Assembly: GCA_047345645.1 (NCBI GenBank)
Contig: JBLEFH010000003.1
Strand: one strand, 5' to 3'
DNA from: JBLEFH01 sp047345645
Lineage (GTDB): Bacteria > Pseudomonadota > Alphaproteobacteria > Rhodobacterales > Rhodobacteraceae
Length of the DNA: 64,000 nucleotides
The notes under the pieces are model-generated. The model worked only from the letters and a program-made list of their open reading frames with translations. It ran no database searches and was not told where the DNA came from. Shown piece by piece: positions 35,301-41,984 of the stretch. Position numbers and translations under genes: made by a program. The stretch's first letter is position 1; every line of letters begins with the position of its first letter.

Positions 35301-36258
35301 GACTGAGCCTGTCCTTGATGCGGACTGGACAGCGGTGCCGGATCACATCATCGTCACGGCGAATGTCAGCATGGAGCCGATGTGGGTCACGGATGGCACA
35401 CCGCCGCCGCCGTTCCCCGTTGCCGGGTTCTTCTTCAACTCCCTTTTCGTGAACGACGCGCAGTATCTCACCGAAGACACGGTGATTGAGGGTGTCACCG
35501 TTGCGGCGGGGTCGGTTGTTATCCCGCGCACGGGCAGCGATGAGGATATTCTGTCCTACACCCCGAATGCGAAGAACTCCGTCCCTGAATACGACATGAC
35601 TGACGAGCAGATCCCGGCCCAGCTCACCTTCGGGACTGTTCCCGGCTTCACCTATGGCTTGCAGCACCGCACCGGACGGCCCGAAGAGATGAAACTTCCG
35701 AACAATGCGGCACCCGCCTCATCTTACAGCGGAACCGTGCAGACCAACGGCGCGGCCTATCAATTCGGCAGCTTCAACGTCAATCGCGCATCCCATCGTC
35801 TGCAAATGAATTTTGCGGTGAAGAACATTGGCGCTACGCAGTGTCTCTATTCGGACCACAATTACGATGTGAGCATCTATATCTTCGAGGACGGCGGTTT
35901 GCGCATGTCGTCGAAGGTCGCGACGGACAAGGTTGTAGAGCTTCCGGCGGGGACCATTTCCTTTGGCGCGTTCCATGATATCGACGCCGTTTGGGATGCG
36001 GGTACGAACAAGATGACGCTCATCCTCGACGGGGTGTCGGTTATCGATGAGACCTTGGACGTTGCAGACAGCATCATCTCGACGAAGCGGACCTATCTCT
36101 TCTCGGACAACTACAACCGGATTTTCGACGGCTATATCGAGGCGGTGACGCTGATCATCGACGGAGTTTCCGTGGTCGATAACTGGACGGTTGCGGCGGA
36201 CTACACCGCGAGCAGCAGCACTTACGGCTCGGGTAATGCGCCGGAGGATGTGGCATGA
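32353..36258 (+). CDS. Large tail-spike-like protein: beta-helix, SGNH esterase-like and lectin-like domains
   Basis: 1301 residues. Residues 1-270 are strand-rich and attach-like. About residues 280-560 carry Asn/Asp/Gly-rich repeats with RDNHFK, WNTFEG and NYMQRG, as in right-handed beta-helix carbohydrate enzymes. About residues 690-980 look like an SGNH hydrolase / sialate O-acetylesterase: CFEGQSLVSISHGD (nucleophile Ser, near residue 700), EMGKSGTSF (about 795) and DSHPTNRG (Asp/His, near residue 952). The last 150 residues resemble a LamG-type lectin (NKMTLILDGVSVIDE). Likely binds and trims surface polysaccharide. Found downstream of lysis genes. Confidence 0.75.
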   Translation: MDYTFTLTSEWVEIGTGPCRIDLRAGGYKLFIGNSAPSQGTRSYFAVNEPYDAGIIYYGAAKIWAMRLGTEDAEIVLSDENDDVILAEISGPETIFVDNPSAFPFELGRFSITGDATPQWQALTGDAALFDFEFGPGERDITLFMLASGMDGQTYGLTISANGVTKNVSINYTETQSATVTPVASLAEDSAQGAQVATYSGAGAVSGRDAALVSADAGSITLVQPLDHEVSDTLDLEVDGEAVIIPVTASGGPLTKWQMEALEREDRTGHRPASLKMPGVDALPAGWTYDGSDTVKQFTAQADGAVLEGWYLEDTRIDPNGHSDLVLRDNHFKATAAVAEGVGFWSWSDIAVGSGFAEVQWNTFEGYYQYGDLGAIFQQRSTGAGLETQVAQIDTFRRNRCIGGPHDYLKISGTPNAVQNISANYMQRGGWATQAQIDAGKDPHPDLITVNGSVAGLVIQSNFLDGRKVTRAGVAQYNMTQLMRATRDPDSTRPVVGFKMINNLCRLDPEVVSTPLLYTHKDSPNFEPVEMGGNFIEPNAGGKYYYPTTSGPEFFGEQDIDFATGDLLDWPPSDPYVAPDTAAAPSINDFQYDRQNVGENVKLNAAGDTFVRQGFAKVPLSGTGVEGQDIEVRAVGQNGQGNTGWQQIATVDSEGNWAGDISLLFGQGWYLAEVRNTGGTETASTVNRFGVGGSYCFEGQSLVSISHGDRNDASAWVPIVRDGFASYYGIEEDTKKPTPTRHINDETTTLVLPTGADPSTAVSDTEFPAIITQVIAVWQAHYPGVPFTMVEMGKSGTSFQEMGETSDDADWTSVDGRDIQHDFALRDFALGGLDVPFTAVGISHYASNGPYFEDAQFKYLKGMLTDGTIVAGEVDGPPHCLFAPTPEKYADGTALFKHDQAIMPMIQLSASGWGTVMIDDWEPVIASGLMSDHLNGRLPLPIFDATDVSDMDSHPTNRGLQGMGMRFAQFLISTMVEMGYYTPTEPVLDADWTAVPDHIIVTANVSMEPMWVTDGTPPPPFPVAGFFFNSLFVNDAQYLTEDTVIEGVTVAAGSVVIPRTGSDEDILSYTPNAKNSVPEYDMTDEQIPAQLTFGTVPGFTYGLQHRTGRPEEMKLPNNAAPASSYSGTVQTNGAAYQFGSFNVNRASHRLQMNFAVKNIGATQCLYSDHNYDVSIYIFEDGGLRMSSKVATDKVVELPAGTISFGAFHDIDAVWDAGTNKMTLILDGVSVIDETLDVADSIISTKRTYLFSDNYNRIFDGYIEAVTLIIDGVSVVDNWTVAADYTASSSTYGSGNAPEDVA

Positions 36259-36689
36259 CTTCATTTTTCACGCACTACCCAAGGCGCAAGCTCGAATGGG
36301 CCATCGCGCTCTATACGGTTTACTTCGGCGCGGCGCTCCTGTTGCCGCGCACCTCTATGGCGTCCTACGAATTCGGGTCGGTGCTTCACATCCTTCCCGA
36401 AGCCCTGTGGGGATGCGTCTACATCGCTGTCGGGCTGATCCATAATGTCGCGCTTCACGTCAACGGTCGCGGATGCTGGACACCCTTTGCCCGCCTTGCG
36501 GCGCTATCCCTCAACAGTCAGGTTTTTCTCGCGCTCTCGCTGGCATCGGCACATTCAAACGCCGTCAGCATGTCCGCCATAACCTATTTTGGGGTCACCA
36601 TCTTCTTTTGCGGTCCCGCCATCTGGGCCGCTGCGGGTGATTGCGGGCGTGAAATTGCCATCATGCGGGGTGCGCATGACCGAAATTGA
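36255..36689 (+). CDS. Prophage polytopic membrane protein of unknown function
   Basis: 144 residues with four predicted membrane helices: WAIALYTVYFGAALLLPRT, ALWGCVYIAVGLIHNVAL, SLNSQVFLALSLASA and ISAITYFGVTIFFCGPAIWA-like segments. Overlaps the spike gene stop (ATGA). Could be a holin, an envelope-modifying protein or a superinfection-exclusion protein; no family is recognised. Confidence 0.7.
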   Translation: MTSFFTHYPRRKLEWAIALYTVYFGAALLLPRTSMASYEFGSVLHILPEALWGCVYIAVGLIHNVALHVNGRGCWTPFARLAALSLNSQVFLALSLASAHSNAVSMSAITYFGVTIFFCGPAIWAAAGDCGREIAIMRGAHDRN

Positions 36690-36993
36690 TCCCCAAGCTG
36701 TCGGCGTGGCCATCGGCGCGGTTATTCTCGTGATCGCCAGCGCCATCAAGGGCGCAAAGGAGTTTTTCAAATCGGACGGCAAACCGCCAGCTGATCGCGC
36801 ACCGTCTCAACATGAGACACGCGCCGAGATCAAAAGCCTGCGGGATGAGCTGGGGATGGTTTCCCGATTGATCGCCGATGCGCTTCACCGGATCGAACGC
36901 AATAACGGCACTCTCTCTGAAGAACACAGGGAGCTGCGACGGCTGCTTGGTGAGATTGAGGGTGAACTAAGGAAGATCAGGGGCGACGAGTAA
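36676..36993 (+). CDS. Prophage protein with one membrane helix and coiled coil
   Basis: 105 residues: N-terminal membrane segment AVGVAIGAVILVIASAI, then a Lys/Pro linker, then a heptad-like coiled coil (RAEIKSLRDELGMVSRLIAD; ELRRLLGEIEGELRKIRGDE). It resembles spanin-like or DUF2730-like phage membrane proteins in layout only. Overlaps the previous gene by 14 bases and converges with the zinc-binding gene at 36967. Confidence 0.65.
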   Translation: MTEIDPQAVGVAIGAVILVIASAIKGAKEFFKSDGKPPADRAPSQHETRAEIKSLRDELGMVSRLIADALHRIERNNGTLSEEHRELRRLLGEIEGELRKIRGDE

Positions 36994-37170
36994 GGGCGGC
37001 ATTACCGCCTCTACTGTCTTCGCCACTTGGAAGCGGCAGCTTTCAGAGCAAATCCAGAGACCCGGCCTTGCCTCGACCCACTCTTGGCCCGATAGACCGA
37101 GGGGCGTTGCGGCGTCCTCTTCCATGTGGCCGTATTTCAGGCAGACGGCACACTGGATGCGGATTAGCAC
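36967..37170 (-). CDS. Small prophage zinc-binding protein
   Basis: 67 residues from a GTG start that overlaps the previous stop and has GGAG upstream. CAVC near the N-terminus and CSESC near residue 48 could bind one zinc. No family is recognised. It is the last gene of the leftward early operon and converges with the rightward operon, overlapping it by 27 bases. Confidence 0.6.
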   Translation of the reverse strand: MLIRIQCAVCLKYGHMEEDAATPLGLSGQEWVEARPGLWICSESCRFQVAKTVEAVMPPLLVAPDLP

Positions 37171-37571
37171 TGCTCCACCCAATCCGGCATCGACATACAA
37201 TACCCTTCACCATAGGCGTTCAGACATTCCGCATTTACACAAAGCGCCCAAAAGTCATCATCTCCACCTTCTGGGCGTTGTGCTATTAACTCTTTATTTG
37301 CCGGGTAAGACCAGACGTGCGAACCGCAGATCGAACATTTACCGGCAGCTTTAGGCTGCGACGCACGGTCATTAATATCGGGTGTGAGCGCCTTGAGATC
37401 GACATCCGGCGGCTCGTCGTGCCAGAACTTACATTTCGGGCAGATATAATTGGACCACAACTCGTCATTTCCGCGCGCCGTCGAGATCTCTCTGCTGTCC
37501 GCCCCCATCTCGGCGGTGCAACCCTCCCAACCACAGTTGTCGCACTTAACCATCATCATTTTTTGCATCAC
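37164..37571 (-). CDS. Prophage multi-zinc-ribbon protein of unknown function
   Basis: 135 residues with four cysteine pairs: CDNCGWEGC near residue 10, CPKCKFW near residue 44, CSICGSHV near residue 79 and a further CVNAEC. This suggests two zinc ribbons (rubredoxin-like knuckles). It overlaps the preceding acidic gene by ATGA. Function unknown; it could bind nucleic acid or serve as a second immunity/accessory factor for the MuF locus. Confidence 0.68.
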   Translation of the reverse strand: MMQKMMMVKCDNCGWEGCTAEMGADSREISTARGNDELWSNYICPKCKFWHDEPPDVDLKALTPDINDRASQPKAAGKCSICGSHVWSYPANKELIAQRPEGGDDDFWALCVNAECLNAYGEGYCMSMPDWVEQC

Positions 37572-37936
37572 GCATCATCCTCAATCGGACGCCACCACCA
37601 GTGCCCGCGTGGGATTGCCGGAGTGCGTCCCTCTTCATCACGGACGAACCCATAGAGCGCGGTCTCGCGATCCTCCTGATTGTGCTCAATGGCGAAATCT
37701 TCATTGAACGCCTTCGCGTGATCGCGCCAATGCGCGTCCACCTTGTCCAGCTCGGCGCGCTGATCGTCCGTCAGCTGCTCGCGCACCAGCTCATAGGCGG
37801 AGCGCTCATGCAGCGTGAAATCACGGTCATATTCATAATCAGGATCGCCGAGCGTGTCATAGCAGCCCAGAAAGCCGGTCAGCAGCGTCTCATTCGCTGC
37901 CGCGATCTTCTCGATACCCATCATCCGAAAAGCCAT
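37568..37936 (-). CDS. Acidic small protein after MuF gene (candidate immunity protein)
   Basis: 122 residues, rich in Asp/Glu (DPDYEYDRDFTLHERSAYEL; LDKVDAHWRDHAKAFNEDFA) with a C-terminal RGHWWWRPIEDD. No membrane segment. It overlaps the MuF gene end, the position where MuF-family polymorphic toxins place immunity genes. An AAGGGGG site lies upstream of this ATG; later in-frame ATGs at 37924 and 37921 overlap the MuF stop and are also possible. Immunity role is inference. Confidence 0.65.
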   Translation of the reverse strand: MAFRMMGIEKIAAANETLLTGFLGCYDTLGDPDYEYDRDFTLHERSAYELVREQLTDDQRAELDKVDAHWRDHAKAFNEDFAIEHNQEDRETALYGFVRDEEGRTPAIPRGHWWWRPIEDDA

Positions 37937-39279
37937 TTCATGACCCCCTTCGCGTCCTGTTTCTGCGCCGGAACCTCATCACGCTGCGTTCCCATCTTGG
38001 TCCGCCAGTGATGCGTCGTGATGCGATTATCCTCCAAATCAACCGCCGTCACAAGAAAGCCCTCTTCGCCGGTCATTGCATTGCGCGCCGGTTTGGCAAA
38101 GGTCGCGTTAATCTTGCCCTTGCGCACCGAGACATAGACATCCCGGTCGCCACGCCGAATGAGATCGACCGCCGAGGCGTTGTAGGCATCCTGTGTGGCC
38201 GCGCCCGTGCGCTTGGCGTGTTTGCGGTAGTGACCGCGCGACACCTTCGTGTGCGGCCATCCTGCGCCCTGTGCGCGCTCCACAAGCGCCTTTACATCCT
38301 TTCGCGGCAGTTTCTCGCGACTATAGGCGGCGCGCATCCAGCGCCCGATCTCGCCGTCTGCGGACCCAAAGAAGGCCACCGTGATCGTGCGGCAGCGAAA
38401 ATGATAAGGCGGGCTTGCGGTTCCCTTGCCGATCTTCGATGTCGGCGTGTTCGAAAAGTCCGTTCCCGCGCCATGCATTGCCCACGCGGCCTTGGCTGTT
38501 GGCTCGTCGCGCCGCCCGATGGCGTCCAGATAAGTGTCCCGCTGCGCGCGCATGTCTTTAACTGCAATAATCCGGCCATGCATATGACGGCAAATCGGCG
38601 TGGTCTTCTCATCGAGCTGCGCGCGGACCTGCACTTGCTCGATCCCGGCGCGCTCGTAGCCGGTGACGCGACCCATTTCGCGGGTCTTCGTGGCCGTGTG
38701 ATCGGCGAGCAGCTCCCAATAGCGTTGGCCGCGATCCGAAAGCGATGCAAAGTCCTCGGCGAAACGCCGTGTCAGATCTTCGCGCGTCATGCCCTTAGTG
38801 AAATAGTCGTCCAGCGCCGCCGCGAACAAATCCTGCGTGTGGGTGTTCCAGCTGTTCCCGACCCAATAAAGGTTGCCTTGCTTGAGAATATCGAGCGCGT
38901 CGAGATCCGGGCGCATGAACGCAATTGCAACCCCGGTGGCCTGCCCGACCTCTTCCGCACCCGTGCGAAACAGCGCATCAGATACAGACACGACCGGCTC
39001 CCGCATCGCCGCGCGGATCGCCTCTTCGCCAACAGATGTTTCGAGAACACGCATGATGGCCGCGCCATCCTCGGCGGTGAACTTTCCCGGCCCGAGATCC
39101 CGCAGGCGGTCCAGCGCGTTCGCGATCCCCTCACGCATGGCCTTGCTCCATGCGTTGGTCATGCCCTTTTGCAGCTCCTTATAGAGCCGCTCGTAAGCTT
39201 TGGCGTCCTTGATCACCACACTGCGGATCAGGCGGCGCTTCACGGCATCTTGCAGCGCGGATTTGGCGAGATCATTCAT
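37921..39279 (-). CDS. MuF/SPP1 gp7-type head morphogenesis protein with extra C-terminal domain
   Basis: 452 residues. Residues about 1-300 are the MuF head-morphogenesis region, with the conserved CxH core TTPICRHMHGRI (about 227-237) and PPYHFRCRTI (290-299). Residues about 342-428 form an added alpha/beta domain: a His/Lys motif GHYRKHAKRTG (349-359), DAYNASAVDLIRR and a late ITTHHWRTK (420-428). That spacing resembles barnase-EndoU-colicin-RelE (BECR) nuclease toxins fused to MuF proteins. ATG at 39279 has GGAG 9 bases upstream. The neighbour downstream is an acidic candidate immunity protein. Confidence 0.85.
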   Translation of the reverse strand: MNDLAKSALQDAVKRRLIRSVVIKDAKAYERLYKELQKGMTNAWSKAMREGIANALDRLRDLGPGKFTAEDGAAIMRVLETSVGEEAIRAAMREPVVSVSDALFRTGAEEVGQATGVAIAFMRPDLDALDILKQGNLYWVGNSWNTHTQDLFAAALDDYFTKGMTREDLTRRFAEDFASLSDRGQRYWELLADHTATKTREMGRVTGYERAGIEQVQVRAQLDEKTTPICRHMHGRIIAVKDMRAQRDTYLDAIGRRDEPTAKAAWAMHGAGTDFSNTPTSKIGKGTASPPYHFRCRTITVAFFGSADGEIGRWMRAAYSREKLPRKDVKALVERAQGAGWPHTKVSRGHYRKHAKRTGAATQDAYNASAVDLIRRGDRDVYVSVRKGKINATFAKPARNAMTGEEGFLVTAVDLEDNRITTHHWRTKMGTQRDEVPAQKQDAKGVMKWLFG

Positions 39280-39281
39280 TA

Positions 39282-39401
39282 TCATTTTCTCCAATATGCC
39301 CAAACAACTAGCGCGATAAACATCGCCAGACTTAGCATCTGCTGCTCAAAGCTCATGTGGGCCATGGCGGTGCTTACAGACGGGCTCATTTTCTCACTCA
39401 T
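39282..39401 (-). CDS. Very small prophage membrane protein (39 residues)
   Basis: Reads MSEKMSPSVSTAMAHMSFEQ followed by a single membrane helix MLSLAMFIALVVWAYW and RK at the end. It overlaps the zinc-ribbon gene by 8 bases and sits directly before MuF. Coding status rests on tight packing; unnamed. Confidence 0.5.
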   Translation of the reverse strand: MSEKMSPSVSTAMAHMSFEQQMLSLAMFIALVVWAYWRK

Positions 39402-39588
39402 CCTTATCTTCGAAAAGCGGAGGCGTGTTGTCCTTCCGCCGATACTCACGGATCTCGCGATCCTCGCGTTCTTCCCATGTGCTGAACTTGTGGCCGCAGA
39501 TCCGACACCGGCGATAGCGCTGCGTGGTCTCACCATGCGCTTTCGTGCCGTAGGCCATGCCACGCCCGTTACATTTAGGACACCGCAT
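39394..39588 (-). CDS. Zinc-ribbon protein, Ogr/Com-like
   Basis: 64 residues with CPKCNGRG and CRICGHKF, a treble-clef zinc ribbon, then a charged tail. The layout (CPxC-N20-CxxC with YRRCRICGHKFST) resembles P2 Ogr/Delta late activators and Mu Com. No other Mor/C-type activator was seen, so this is a candidate late-gene activator. It overlaps gemA by 14 bases. Confidence 0.65.
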   Translation of the reverse strand: MRCPKCNGRGMAYGTKAHGETTQRYRRCRICGHKFSTWEEREDREIREYRRKDNTPPLFEDKDE

Positions 39589-40030
39589 CCGCGCCTCCGT
39601 CTTTCGCCGCCTGCGCTTTCACCCATTGCTCAAGGCCGAGAATGACCTGACTGGCCTTCTGCCGAGACAGGAACCGCGTGGACGAAACCTTGGCGGTGCG
39701 CGTCACAAACGCCTTGAGGCGCGGATCTTCGAGACCCTTTTCCCAGCCCATGGATCGCGCCAAACCGCCAAGCTTGGCCCATTGCGCCGAGGTCGGGCGA
39801 TCCGGTCCGTTTCCGCCGCGCTGGCGCTCCGGGATCAGCCCTTCACGGCGCAGATGCTTTATGAATTCCACGCGCTCCGGCGAGGTCAGCGCACCCGCCG
39901 AGCGTTTTCCTGTGTGCCGCTCCATCCAGTCTTCATAGGCGGCGCGACCATCACCTTTGCGACCAACATCACCGAAGAGTGCCTTCGCTGCGATATGAAT
40001 GGTCGCCAAATCCTTGTTGCGATAGCTCAT
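39575..40030 (-). CDS. GemA/gp16-family regulatory protein
   Basis: 151 residues of the DUF1018/GemA family: IHIAAKALFGDVGRKGDGRA, TSPERVEFIKHLRREGLIPE and TSAQWAKLGGLARSMGWEKG are typical. In Mu GemA modulates host gene expression and DNA gyrase-dependent supercoiling. It is a hallmark of transposable phages and lies in the right place late in the early operon. Confidence 0.88.
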   Translation of the reverse strand: MSYRNKDLATIHIAAKALFGDVGRKGDGRAAYEDWMERHTGKRSAGALTSPERVEFIKHLRREGLIPERQRGGNGPDRPTSAQWAKLGGLARSMGWEKGLEDPRLKAFVTRTAKVSSTRFLSRQKASQVILGLEQWVKAQAAKDGGADAVS

Positions 40031-40044
40031 TTTCGGCTTTCCTT

Positions 40045-40305
40045 TCAGTCTAAATTATTGTGTTCCAGCGGGGGGGTGAACGGGAGGTTTTGCTGATCGA
40101 GCAGCGTGAACGCCTCGCGCACATGCTCCGGAAGATCCCGAAACGCGATCCGATACGCACCCGGCTCGCCCTCGATGTGAAGCTTTGCGCCATGCCACGC
40201 CGTGCGCGACCGCGACTTGAATTCCGAAACAACGCGCCGGACATAGGGCAAGGTCAGCCCCGCAACCTCTGCGATATCTTCGGGCGACACGTGGCGCGGG
40301 GTCAT
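40045..40305 (-). CDS. Prophage small DNA-binding-like protein
   Basis: 86 residues. N-terminal PEDIAEVAGLTLPYVRRVVS has the spacing of a helix-turn-helix; the rest is a short sheet with EGEPGAYRIAFRDLPEHVRE. The family is not recognised, but HTH proteins of this size are common before gemA in transposable phages. It overlaps the preceding gene by ATGA. Confidence 0.62.
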   Translation of the reverse strand: MTPRHVSPEDIAEVAGLTLPYVRRVVSEFKSRSRTAWHGAKLHIEGEPGAYRIAFRDLPEHVREAFTLLDQQNLPFTPPLEHNNLD

Positions 40306-40580
40306 TTCGATGCCCCCGCTTTCAGCTTCGCGATCTCCGCTGTTTTCTCTTTAACAATAATGTGGAGCGCCGCGATCTCGTTGTCCTTGTCTTCCAGCTC
40401 GTCTTCGAGTTCTCCGACGCGCTCTTCGAGATTGACGCCCCATTCATCCCAATAAGGCGAACGCGTGTATTCTCCTGACCATTGGGCTTCGGCGGATGTG
40501 CTGACCCAAGAAATGGTTGCAACAATATCGTTTGCGGCAATAACCTGACCGTCACGCATCAATTCCAAATCCGACATCAT
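40302..40580 (-). CDS. Prophage coiled-coil protein of unknown function
   Basis: 92 residues: a strand-rich N-terminal half (QVIAANDIVATISWVSTSAE) and an acidic coiled-coil second half (LEERVGELEDELEDKDNEIA). ATG at 40580 follows a GGAGG-like site; a longer upstream start is possible. No family recognised. Confidence 0.6.
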   Translation of the reverse strand: MMSDLELMRDGQVIAANDIVATISWVSTSAEAQWSGEYTRSPYWDEWGVNLEERVGELEDELEDKDNEIAALHIIVKEKTAEIAKLKAGASK

Positions 40581-40636
40581 TCCCTCCATAGAAGTTCCGC
40601 GCCCCACCATCGGGACGCGGCCTTGCTCATCGCCGA

Positions 40637-40909
40637 TCAGGCAACATGATCGGCAAGCGGCTTGGACACCTTGGCCGTCACCACGTTCTTCGCCGGGATA
40701 TCGACCGGCTCGCCTGTCTTCGGATTGCGGCCCGTGCGGGCGGCGCGCATCTTGGTGCTCAACTTCGCAATGCCGGGAAGCGTCACCTCTCCGCCCTCTC
40801 CAAGCTCCTTCGAAACGATGGTCGCCAGAGATTTGAGCATCGCATCCACCGCGCCCGTGCTTTGCCCGGCATCCGCTGCGATCTTGTTGATAAGGTCCGA
40901 TTTATTCAT
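40637..40909 (-). CDS. HU family DNA-binding protein (phage-encoded)
   Basis: 90 residues of the HU/IHF family: MNKSDLINKIAADAGQSTGA, GEVTLPGIAKLSTKMRAART and GRNPKTGEPVDIPAKNV (the DNA-binding arm) are diagnostic. Mu transposition needs host HU for the transpososome; this phage carries its own copy in the transposition operon, so it probably helps assemble the A-protein complex. AAAGGAAA lies before the ATG. Confidence 0.95.
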   Translation of the reverse strand: MNKSDLINKIAADAGQSTGAVDAMLKSLATIVSKELGEGGEVTLPGIAKLSTKMRAARTGRNPKTGEPVDIPAKNVVTAKVSKPLADHVA

Positions 40910-40927
40910 GATATTTTCCTTTCAGGA

Positions 40928-41191
40928 TTAAGCGTTGATCACGATGTTTGCGGGGTCGCACTCCGCCAACCAGTCGGCGAAGGCGATGGCGGCCAAGAAT
41001 GCGTGATCATCATCTTTGGCTTCTGGCACACCCGGCACGAGCAGGGTTTTTCCGTCATGGGCATGGCGGACCTTTGGCGACAGGAAATCTTTGAGATCGG
41101 CTTCCTCGCCGCTCGCGATCTCCATCGCGCCTTCCGGCGTGTCTTCGCCGAATTCCAACTCGCCCGAGCGATAGCAGTATGCGACAGCCAT
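40928..41191 (-). CDS. Prophage protein of unknown function
   Basis: 87 residues, acidic, cytoplasmic: AYCYRSGELEFGEDTPEGAM and DDDHAFLAAIAFADWLAECD. Similar-size proteins occur next to gam and HU in Rhodobacter transposable phages as far as I recall, but no function is known. It overlaps the gam stop by one base. Confidence 0.65.
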   Translation of the reverse strand: MAVAYCYRSGELEFGEDTPEGAMEIASGEEADLKDFLSPKVRHAHDGKTLLVPGVPEAKDDDHAFLAAIAFADWLAECDPANIVINA

Positions 41192-41718
41192 CAGGATGCC
41201 TCCTGAAGCTCGGTCTCAAACGGCTCGACCAAGAAGTCCTCGCCATCTGATCCGATGCTTACGCCCGCGATCCCCGCCGCCGTTTTGCGGTCTTCGAGCA
41301 TGGCTTCCTTGTTCACATCTTCCTTGATGCGCAGGAATTTCTTGCCGAGACGCGCCGCCTTGATCGCTTCGATCACGGCGTCCTTGCCGCGAATGGTGAC
41401 CTTGGCCGGGCGGGTCCGCCAGCTCACCTCACCGGTGGCAAACTTGTGATACTTCACTTTGCCGTTGCGGGTCAGTCGGGCGCGGTTCGCCTCACAAAAG
41501 ATCTGCAAGCCTTCGGTTTTCGCCTTCGACTGTTCCTTCAGGGGCGCGACCAGCTCGCCATACTTCTCCTGAAGGGCGGCGATCTCGTCATTCATTTTCG
41601 CTTCGAGCCGAAGAACCTCGCGGTTCAGGTCGCCCACCTCACGGATGGCGTTGCGCGCTTCGCTGTCGTCCTGAGGGACGGGCAGATTTGCGCCTGCGGT
41701 TTTGGTCTTCCTTGTCAT
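41191..41718 (-). CDS. gam: Host-nuclease inhibitor Gam family protein
   Basis: 175 residues. A long N-terminal coiled coil (NREVLRLEAKMNDEIAALQE), then ANRARLTRNGKVKYHKFATG with EVSWRTRPAKVTIRGKDAVI, the Mu Gam signature, and a C-terminal KFLRIKEDVNKEAMLEDRKT. Gam is a Ku-like protein that binds DNA ends and shields them from RecBCD. It overlaps the next upstream gene by ATGA. Confidence 0.92.
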   Translation of the reverse strand: MTRKTKTAGANLPVPQDDSEARNAIREVGDLNREVLRLEAKMNDEIAALQEKYGELVAPLKEQSKAKTEGLQIFCEANRARLTRNGKVKYHKFATGEVSWRTRPAKVTIRGKDAVIEAIKAARLGKKFLRIKEDVNKEAMLEDRKTAAGIAGVSIGSDGEDFLVEPFETELQEAS

Positions 41719-41984
41719 GTTTCACCTCTTACAAGGATTGCGTTGTCAGCACGGGCGGGGACGATCTGCCCCCGGTTCCGCACATCTTCGAGAAGCAGGT
41801 CGGCCACGAAAGCGAGAGCGATAACTTCGGTCTGGCTTAGAAGGCTCCACCCGCGCGCATGGTCCTTGACTTTCGTCTTGGCCTGCGCAGCCAAGGCCAT
41901 CATCTGGCCCAGCGTCACCGAGCGCGGCCCGCCACTGGCGGACAGATCAAAAACGCGCTCTTGTTCTGTGATTTCGGCGGTCAT
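41715..41984 (-). CDS. Prophage early protein of unknown function
   Basis: 89 residues from an ATG overlapping the B stop (ATGA). Helical: SVTLGQMMALAAQAKTKVKD and LSQTEVIALAFVADLLLEDV. Family not recognised. It is wedged between the B ATPase and Gam, so an early accessory role is likely. Confidence 0.62.
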   Translation of the reverse strand: MTAEITEQERVFDLSASGGPRSVTLGQMMALAAQAKTKVKDHARGWSLLSQTEVIALAFVADLLLEDVRNRGQIVPARADNAILVRGET

